From: Symsagittifera roscoffensis
Lineage: Eukaryota > Xenacoelomorpha > Acoela > Convolutidae
Assembly (NCBI RefSeq): GCF_963678635.1
Contig: NC_087069.1
Location: forward strand, 13,110,651 to 13,174,650
Direction of reading: 5' to 3'
DNA length: 64,000 bases
The notes beneath the pieces are model-generated. The model had not been told where the DNA came from. It saw only the letters and a program-made list of their open reading frames with translations, and did no database searches. The position numbers and the translations under genes were made by a program. Positions 57,180 to 64,000 of this stretch are shown here, piece after piece (position 1 is the first letter of the stretch; every line of letters starts with the position of its first letter).

Positions 57180-58969
57180 GCCGCCAACTTGGATCACTCC
57201 ATCGATCAAATTCCCATCCAACCAACCTTACCTCTTCAATCCCAATAATACCACTTTTTGCTTTTCCGCCACCCGATTTTCCATCTAGCAATGTAACATC
57301 AGGCATGAATTCCGACACTAACTCACAAACTTCAGTTTTATACTCCATCTCACAACTAAATAACCCGAATATTGAAACCCCCGACGAATTTGCCGACTCA
57401 GAACCATCTCCATCCAATAATTTCCATAACCCTTCTCATTTTTCTCAACCTCCTTTTCAACCCATATTGTCAAATAACCCTGACCCCATCACTCCTACAC
57501 CCTCTTATGCTTCCCAAGTTACCCCAACCTACTCCTCATACCATTCTGACCAATCATCTCCAGACACCCCCCGAATCTCCCCAGAGCTAGACAATTTTAT
57601 TACCCTCCAACAACAACCCTACCACCTTAACACCCCGACCATAAACCAAATCTCCTCCACTACCAATTCATCCAATCCCCCTACACCCTCTTCAAATTAT
57701 ACCGAATCATTAGCACCATCATCCACATCAACTGAATCCTCACTCAACACTAATAGAGCTTACCGCACTTTTAAAAGAAAGTTCCCCAACCACCCTTTCC
57801 CAGCAAAACCAGGAACAGCCCGTGAATACATCAACCACCCCCAACATACTAACACTAGAGAATTTTTAGCCATCACTTTACCCTCATTTCCACAATACAC
57901 CTTAAACACCCCTCATGACGCTAACGAAACACGCAACTTTGTAGACGAATACGTTTTAATGCCCACTCTCTCTTGGACCTCATACTATCATTTCACTAAC
58001 CCTCTTTGCTTACCTTTAACCAACACTTCCATCGATATAGACCGAAACAAAGACATGCTATATCGACTAACTACACCACTCACCGCTAGACAATTTACTT
58101 ACGTTGGATATAAAAAATCACTAAAAATACACACTGCACCTAGAGCTAATGAATATACACTAGAATACTACGATCACAACATCATCAGAGCTAACCAAGA
58201 TCAATTCTTAGACGACGATCGCTTCGCTAACCCACAAATCACCGAGAAATTTTTCATCAAGACACCATATGTATTTACACTAAACATCTTCGACCGAAAG
58301 TTTGATCACATTATTTCAGAAGCACTAACAAGCACACAAGCGTACGAAAGTTTTAAAGAACGCTTCCAAATCTTTTCACTAACCTTTCATTTCCTTGCAC
58401 CACACGAAAGAGATCTACACTGCTCACACGATATTATGTTGCGAACTAAACAAACACATACATACAGTTACTATCGTTTCATCCAAAATCACTTTGACCT
58501 TCACACACCCTCTAGACAACCACACCATCGCTTTCAATTCATCAATTCAAAATACACTTCACCGTATTTCCTAAATTTCACATATTGTATTAAAGACACT
58601 AACCTTCATGGTATTCTTCGTAATTATGACCCCATAACCCAAATGTACATTTTCTGCCCCATCACCAAGACCTTCAACGCCGAAGAATCCCGACCCTTCC
58701 TTATCCCGCACGAGTTTGTACAGCCTATAGAGATCCCAATTTTAGAATTCATCCACAACACTAAATTTAACCACAAATTATATAACTTAATCCAAAACAC
58801 ACCTTATGAGTTTGCAGTAGGCACTGAAGAACTAACCACTATTAAGGCACTTCAATTGCTTTGGCCACTGCTTCAAACTAAAAATATCATCCGCATCTTA
58901 GCTAAACTACTAACAACTTCAGAACTAATTCACGATATCTTCCCCCACGGTTTTTTCCCCGACGACTAA
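57176..58969 (+). CDS. Unrecognised 597-aa protein
   Basis: ATG at 57,176, overlapping the TGA of the tail frame. Residues 1-190 are Ser/Thr/Pro/Asn-rich and disordered. Residues ~195-590 look like a globular protein rich in Phe, Tyr, His and Arg with no signal peptide or obvious membrane span. No catalytic motif is recognised. Its codons are C-rich (ccc, acc, tcc, ctc common), unlike the A-rich gag-pol, suggesting different origin or constraint. A good spliceosomal intron begins three bases after the stop. It is largely lost in the - strand wreck. Options: captured host gene, viral accessory or antagonist protein, or a second structural protein. Confidence 0.6.
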   Translation: MSRQLGSLHRSNSHPTNLTSSIPIIPLFAFPPPDFPSSNVTSGMNSDTNSQTSVLYSISQLNNPNIETPDEFADSEPSPSNNFHNPSHFSQPPFQPILSNNPDPITPTPSYASQVTPTYSSYHSDQSSPDTPRISPELDNFITLQQQPYHLNTPTINQISSTTNSSNPPTPSSNYTESLAPSSTSTESSLNTNRAYRTFKRKFPNHPFPAKPGTAREYINHPQHTNTREFLAITLPSFPQYTLNTPHDANETRNFVDEYVLMPTLSWTSYYHFTNPLCLPLTNTSIDIDRNKDMLYRLTTPLTARQFTYVGYKKSLKIHTAPRANEYTLEYYDHNIIRANQDQFLDDDRFANPQITEKFFIKTPYVFTLNIFDRKFDHIISEALTSTQAYESFKERFQIFSLTFHFLAPHERDLHCSHDIMLRTKQTHTYSYYRFIQNHFDLHTPSRQPHHRFQFINSKYTSPYFLNFTYCIKDTNLHGILRNYDPITQMYIFCPITKTFNAEESRPFLIPHEFVQPIEIPILEFIHNTKFNHKLYNLIQNTPYEFAVGTEELTTIKALQLLWPLLQTKNIIRILAKLLTTSELIHDIFPHGFFPDD

Positions 58970-58972
58970 CAG

Positions 58973-59051
58973 GTAAGTATGAATTAAATGAATATTACTA
59001 ACTAATTAAAATATAGAAAAACTCACCATTCTTTATTCATGTTTTCTTTAG
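58973..59051 (+). other. Intron in the 3' untranslated region
   Basis: The donor CAG|GTAAGTAT at 58,973 is near-perfect. A TACTAAC branch-point-like motif lies at 58,996-59,002 and the acceptor TTTTCTTTAG ends at 59,051; 79 bp in all. Genomic RNA must stay unspliced to retain it, so splicing would mark subgenomic mRNAs or reflect a captured gene. Confidence 0.65.
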
Positions 59052-59464
59052 ATTTTTAGCCTTCATCTTCGATCATCTGAAAAATTCACAAAAGAAAAAT
59101 AAAAAATAGCAAACTTCTTCAAAACTGTTTAAGAACCTTTTAACTTTTGCACCAACAATTCAATAAATATAATACCAATGCAGTAAATTAATTTATAAAA
59201 TTTTCCCCTAAAAAGCAGTAAATCTACATATGATGAAAATTTGTATCTTAAAATTCCCCCATTACTAGCAGTAAATTTCCAAATTCTATGCAGTAAATTA
59301 ATAAAATGCAATTACAGTACTAACCTTTTGATATTTTCATTCATTCGCACAGAAATTCTATCCACACTCGCACAGCTCGCCCACGAAGAATTGTTTAAAA
59401 TAATGAATTTCAGTTTCAAGTTTTCACACTCAACAACTCTAACAAATAATAACAAGTTTCAAAC

Positions 59465-59491
59465 TTTCCTTTAACCCGGTTGGAAAGGAAT
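59465..59491 (+). promoter_or_regulatory. Conserved palindrome in the 3' non-coding region
   Basis: CCTTTAACCCGGTTGGAAAGG folds on itself. The corresponding site in the - strand wreck (10,581-10,606) keeps the AACC/GGTT core and flanking CC/GG pairs although surrounding DNA is diverged. Confidence 0.6.
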
Positions 59492-60300
59492 CATATACTA
59501 AACAAAACTAACCAACGCAGCTTACTAAATACCACAAATCATAAAATAACAGCATGACTAAGAAAAGGAAACCAACGGTACCCAAACCGGATTAACCCAG
59601 TTTAAAACTGGATATTTTATTCTTTTGAAGACTATTACAAAGTCTTAGAAAGAAATAATAAAACACAAAAAAGTCGAAAGACAAACCCATAACACAAACA
59701 ATTTGCTTTTTGGAAAAAGTACATAACCAACAAGACATAAGTAAGACCACAACAAACCCAACATAAAACGTTGTCACATAACAGGACCCCTCACAAAAAC
59801 CGCATGAAATCATACTCCCACACCTGGCCTAACCCACCAGGAAAGGACGTCCTGAGCATGCTCTATAGCCGGCCTAACCCACCGCGCTACATCCACGCTT
59901 TGTGACCACACCTTTGTGACCACACGACTTGACTTCGCAGAAAAGGACTTCATTGAACTAGACCAATGACCACCTCGATGTTCAAGTATACGTACAGATC
60001 CGAGTAGCCAGGCATCCCCTCCACGCACAACCTCCACGCCATTCCCGAGCTAGACCAAACACAAAAGAAGTTCTATCCAAAGAACAGAAAAACCTGACAT
60101 AGCCAACCATTCTGAAACCAGAATTGATGCTGTTGCAGAGACTCAGTCGTTGTCACAAGAAGAACACAACGTCTTGTGTCCTCAATTCCAGATTCCTGGA
60201 ACTTCCTTAACAAAAAGGAAACAAAAGAAAAATGATGTTCGCCAAATACCAACGTCCATCATCCATCCTTGAACTACAAAAGAACTGTTCAAAAAAACTC

Positions 60301-60317
60301 TGTAAAACCCGGATGGG
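60301..60317 (+). promoter_or_regulatory. Weak polypurine-tract-like sequence before the 3' LTR
   Basis: acccggatggg immediately precedes the LTR. The - strand copy has ccccagatgga in the same place, so the position is conserved, but the tract is short and interrupted for a plus-strand primer. Confidence 0.4.
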
Positions 60318-60725
60318 TGGAACCTGATCTAAACTATATTTTATGATTGGATAAATTAAATGTTTTACCAATGTAAAGTATTTAATATTAACCAATCATG
60401 ATCCATCTAACTAACAACCCACTTATTTGTAAGTGCTGAAGTTACTTGTAATTTCAGCACCAGAGAGATTTGAATTTAACTTAGAAATTAGTTGGACTCT
60501 CCCGAGCACTTCAGCAGCCGCAATAAACCAGTATACCCTAGATCTATTGAGCCTAGCAGAGACTAGTTAAACAACCTGAGACTAGATAGTATAAGAGTAA
60601 GAATAGGATCGGTATTAGACTAAGAAGTTGCACGAATCTATCCGGCCGAAAATAAGATAGCGTGACGAGCAGACGGTGTACCCTATCCGAAATTACTCTA
60701 TGAGTTAAACCTCGGTCCTAACTCA
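60318..60725 (+). repeat. 3' LTR (408 bp)
   Basis: Same length and TG...CA borders as the 5' LTR, with 406 of 408 positions identical. AATAAA at 60,522-60,527. Confidence 0.97.
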
Positions 60726-60854
60726 CTATGGCGTGTGGGGGAATGATTTTCATAAAAATTTTCAAATTTTAGAAAAAAAATTTCATTTTATTTTATTTCA
60801 TTTATTTTTTTTATGTATTACTGCTGCTCAATAAACCTTAAGAGGTAGTCTTGT

Positions 60855-60985
60855 TTCAATTTGGAACATATTAATCCGTCGCTTACGTATATCTTAAGAA
60901 CGGATTATATTGCTCGTTAATTATACCAAATTTGCCAAACTAGCAAGTTTCAAACCACCAGAACCTTATGATTTCCTTCCCTCAT
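60855..60985. repeat. Diverged repeat shared with 63,190-63,330
   Basis: caatttggaac, ccgtcgcttacg, a ggatta block, gcrcattaatt and ccaaattkgcc occur in the same order at both sites. One copy is inside and one outside the TIR element. Confidence 0.5.
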
Positions 60986-61700
60986 CCAGCGGCTGTCGAT
61001 AAGTTTTATACATATCTTCCCTTTGTAACTCATTTATCACATTTCCCATCACGTCAAATAGATAGTCTCTTTTCATTTATTTGTTGATTAGTCAGCTATA
61101 GTAAATTTGTTCTGATAATTGTATCAGTCTGATTTTTGTGTCGCAAAAATGTATCGTACACCGGTCATGTCTCTCACAGCCGACTCTTAGAATTTTTGAG
61201 TGCTTCGAATTCTGTACGGCCATCCTTAGAGATATGTTCTCTGAGAACCTCACACTCTATTTGAAAATAACTTATACCGAGATCTACTCCTAAATGCCAT
61301 TTTCTCGATAGCCTTTCTGTAGCTTCGTAGATGTCCTGATTTACTCGTGTATTTTCTTGCTCGCTAGCTAAAAAACAGCGAATTCACAGAATTTTTTTTT
61401 GCTTTTGGCTCATCATTCCCAGCGATGATTTTCCGACGAAATTCGCCCCAGCAAATATCTCGATGTCGTGATGTCGGTTTTCAATTTATTCGGTTATAAG
61501 CATCAGTCAGTTTGGTCTTCTTCGGTAACCCTCAACAACCAATTGAGTTTTCCATTTACATATGCGTAGTGTTTAAGCTTGAAAGGCATTGCCGTTCGTT
61601 CATTGGTTTTTCCAAGATACTATAGAATAGACAGTGGATCCTTAAACTCCAAATACATCCTGACTAGGCATTAGCTTCAAACGATGGCATGATGAACTAG

Positions 61701-61753
61701 ACTGCTCATATCAGGGCGAAGCCCTGAATGTTCCGACTGCCTTCTAAGGTTTT
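61701..61753 (+). repeat. 53-bp repeat with CAGGGC-GAA-GCCCTG hairpin
   Basis: Identical except one base to 62,971-63,023. The perfect 6-bp stem with GAA loop would form a tight hairpin in RNA or single-stranded DNA. A partial third unit (cgactgccttctcac) follows at 61,757. Confidence 0.85.
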
Positions 61754-63132
61754 CGACTGCCTTCTCACAAAAACTCTGGACCGATTGGTTCAGTCTGCGG
61801 AAATTTTCAAACGTTTACCGTTTTCCCGCTCAAACTTGCCGTGCGAGTTTTTGCTACTAATAATTTCCAAATTTCATTTAAAATGACCGACTCCTTTGTA
61901 ATCAAAAATATCATTTATAGCCGTTCACAAACAGTTACATTTTCTAGCTGTTATTTAAAAAAAAATAGCACTAAATATCACAAAATTTTACCGGCGCCGT
62001 AAATGTTTTTGTTCAAATGTTTATTGTGGTAAAGCTAGCTCGAAACATCAAGTTGGTTGTTTAATGTGAAACAAAAAGGTCAAAACAATGTTTGAAAGTC
62101 GCCCCTTCCTCGAAAGAACCCGATTCATCCCATTACAACTAAAGGGTGGCAAATAAAGTATGAAAAAAGTGTTAAAGATGTCGCACTATTGTTATCACAC
62201 TGGTTTCAACATTTAATATATCAAGTGGGAAAAAAACAACATGGACAATCAACAGTTAAGAGTAAGTTTCCATTGATAAATGGTCAATTCCGTAAAGAAT
62301 CATCCAGCTTGAATATTTATTTTTTAGCTCTTTTCTAGTCGCTACATTGAGTTTTACAGAATTTCAACTTACAGCAGTTTATTTAAAATGACTTTTGATG
62401 TTCCAAACTGACATATAACGTGTAAGCAAATAGAACAATATTGTGAAAAAACTTTCGGTTGCAAATTTCGTTATGAACATTTTTAAACTACCTTATATTT
62501 TATTTTTACGAGTTGGTTACGGGAAAGTGTGCTCTGTGTAATATATTTTTGCAAGCGTGCGTCAATGAAAATCGAAATTCCTGACATTCATGCAAGGAAA
62601 TGTTGACGAAATATACCCGAGGGCAACTTGCTTGCATTTCGAATACCATCATCACTGAAAGAAACTAATCTTTAATCAATAACACGCCCATTGAAGGAAA
62701 GATGACACTTTTTTGATCGCTTTTCTTGAAATTACGTATAATTGTGAATGCTAATTCAGCCTGGGGTTGTTACTCATTCATCGTGCAACTTCAAAAAAGT
62801 TGAACAAATTTAGTTCAAATGAGCAAGGTTACTTGATTGAACGGGGAAAAGTTCTACAAATCCACATTGACAAAAATGTGCAAAAATTGGATTATCCAAG
62901 AAAAAGTATAATGATTTCAGATCTGTTGTAAATGTATGTAGTATAATTTCGATTGGATAGTTTAAACAAGACTGCTCGTATCAGGGCGAAGCCCTGAATG
63001 TTCCGACTGCCTTCTAAGGTTTTATGGAGCAGTAATAACATCAAAAAATTAAATGTAATAAAATAAAATGGAAAATTGTTTTTTTTTTTAAATTTGAAAA
63101 TATTTATGAAAATGATCTCCCCACACACCATA

Positions 63133-64000
63133 TACAAAACAAAAAATAGATTTCGCTCTTTGACAGAAATCAATTAGGGGGAATAAGCTTCTTTCAACCA
63201 ATTTGGAACGATTTTAAGACGGATTAACTCTCCGCTTACGCGTTAATAGCGCGAAACATATTGCGCATTAATTGTCCCAAATTGGCCAAAATGGCAATCT
63301 TTAAACCCCCATAACTTTGAAAAAAATCATCAGAGGTAAGAATGTCTTTTCAAATTTGAGCTCAGGACAACAACAATTTTCGAATGATATTAAAAAATTC
63401 TGTCAGAAATGGCTAGTTAAAAAGTCGAAGTTTGTCTGAAGAAAAAAAAACCCACCCCGAGCACAAACATTCCGTTACTTTCGTATCGAAAGTCGGATTA
63501 ATAACGAAAACAATCTTAATCATCTGAATAAATTTCCAAACAAAACTTTCATAGCAGTTAGTGAAAATTCATCGCATATTTTCAATCACAGCTAAATTCG
63601 AAAGAAAAAGTGGTCAAAGGTAAGATCACTAGATCCAGATTTCATTCAGATCCAGGTCTAAGCTCACAGTAAATCAGCTTCACCACTCGCTTTCATCCAC
63701 GTGTCAAACCAGCGGTATTTGATCACTTTTGGCTATTTGTCTTCTGTGTTTTCTCTCCATTTGACGTCCATAGAAGAAAAATGCTTGTCATACGGTTTCA
63801 TATATGGATTCTGCGGAAAAAATGCTTGTCATACAAAATTCATACACATTTTGATTTTTTTAAAAGACGTTTAATGAACATTTATGGTCTGTTTGCCTCT
63901 TTTGGAGTTTTCTGCTCATAAAAAATGATTTAAAATTTTCTATAAAATGCTTTTCATACATTTTTTATGTCTGAAAATTATAATATAAACTGTTTGTCAT
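63133..64000. other. Host DNA with TGCTTGTCATAC motifs at the window end
   Basis: Motif copies at about 63,783, 63,822 and 63,948 match the family at 32,600-34,650. A partial tttgtcat ends the window. No gene seen. Confidence 0.45.

Larger units (their letters stand above)
59052..60317 (+). other. 3' non-coding region (~1.27 kb)
   Basis: No supported ORF. It contains several gcagtaaat repeats (59,180-59,300) and an inverted-repeat motif at 59,465-59,491 conserved in the - strand copy. It also has a GC-richer block (59,818-60,050) with ggcctaacccacc twice and a ctttgtgaccacac duplication at about 59,897-59,928. Such a block could act as an RNA export or stability element; unproven. Confidence 0.5.
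42099..60725 (+). mobile_element. Giant, nearly intact env-bearing Ty3/Gypsy-type LTR retroelement (18.6 kb)
   Basis: Two 408-bp LTRs with TG...CA ends differ at 2 positions. Between them lie a PBS, a leader, a fused gag-pol with protease-RT-RNase H-integrase order, and a 3' gene block with envelope and accessory ORFs. Known env-bearing Gypsy elements are usually 7-10 kb; the extra length is mostly the second half (52.4-60.3 kb). No matching short target duplication is visible: the 5' flank ends gacaac and the 3' flank begins ctatgg. The internal frames are almost all open, so the copy is young and may be recently active. It is an endogenous virus-like element, described only. Confidence 0.95.
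60727..63132. mobile_element. ~2.4-kb element with ~120-bp terminal inverted repeats
   Basis: The left end from 60,727 (tatggcgtgtggggg, then gattttcataaa) is repeated inverted at 63,132 (tccccacacaccata), and both arms continue through a T-rich tract to a tattactgct motif over ~120 bp at roughly 75-80% identity. No long ORF inside, so it is non-autonomous or decayed. The left arm begins two bases after the 3' LTR; whether the LTR element cut off its true edge is unclear. Confidence 0.65.

Noticed and set aside
1..64000. tRNA, rRNA or prokaryotic operon features
   Set aside because: None of the conserved tRNA or rRNA segments or Shine-Dalgarno-led gene runs were found; gene structure is eukaryotic.

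Overview
The window is AT-rich nuclear DNA from a eukaryote, most likely an invertebrate animal. The reasons are introns with GT..AG borders, LTR retroelements carrying an animal-type envelope gene, TA-flanked transposons and a 200-base assembly gap. The lineage cannot be fixed from the sequence. Nothing prokaryotic, no tRNA or rRNA gene and no CRISPR array was seen.

The main object is one nearly complete, very large env-bearing LTR retroelement on the + strand, 42,099..60,725 (18,627 bp). Its two 408-bp LTRs differ at 2 positions, so it is young. Order: 5' LTR, primer-binding site, ~1.2-kb leader with two identical hairpins, a small basic ORF (155 aa), and one fused gag-pol ORF of 2740 aa (capsid-like gag, CCHC knuckle, Asn/Arg-rich segment, protease, RT, RNase H, DD35E integrase, GPY domain: Ty3/Gypsy order). 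After a ~600-bp non-coding stretch come seven overlapping or abutting ORFs: two tiny membrane proteins, a 378-codon Pro/Ser/Thr-rich frame with no ATG, an envelope glycoprotein split into a signal-peptide ORF (218 aa) and a membrane-anchored ORF (538 aa), a tail ORF (141 aa) and an unrecognised 597-aa protein. A good spliceosomal intron lies directly behind the last stop, followed by ~1.3 kb of structured non-coding DNA and the 3' LTR. Each of the seven frames is -1 relative to the one before, and three junctions are stop-start overlaps (ATGA, TAATG, ATGA).

The first 26.5 kb is a graveyard of the same family. A + strand wreck (605..7,765) keeps LTR, leader hairpins, integrase and RNase H pieces, partly duplicated. 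A - strand wreck (9,584..26,528) runs from its 3' LTR through env, accessory ORFs and pol, with a ~5.7-kb tandemly repeated block and two copies of a GC-richer island. These wrecks act as natural comparisons: they show that the TAATG env split, the P/S/T-rich frame, the small hydrophobic region, the leader hairpins and a 3' palindrome are family features.

From 26.7 to 42.1 kb the window is mostly non-coding host DNA with small palindromic elements, a 1.16-kb TA-flanked TIR element (37,603..38,760), one likely two-exon host gene end (34,254..35,098) and a protease remnant just upstream of the intact element. Beyond 60.7 kb lies a ~2.4-kb element with ~120-bp inverted ends and several short repeats, with no convincing gene.
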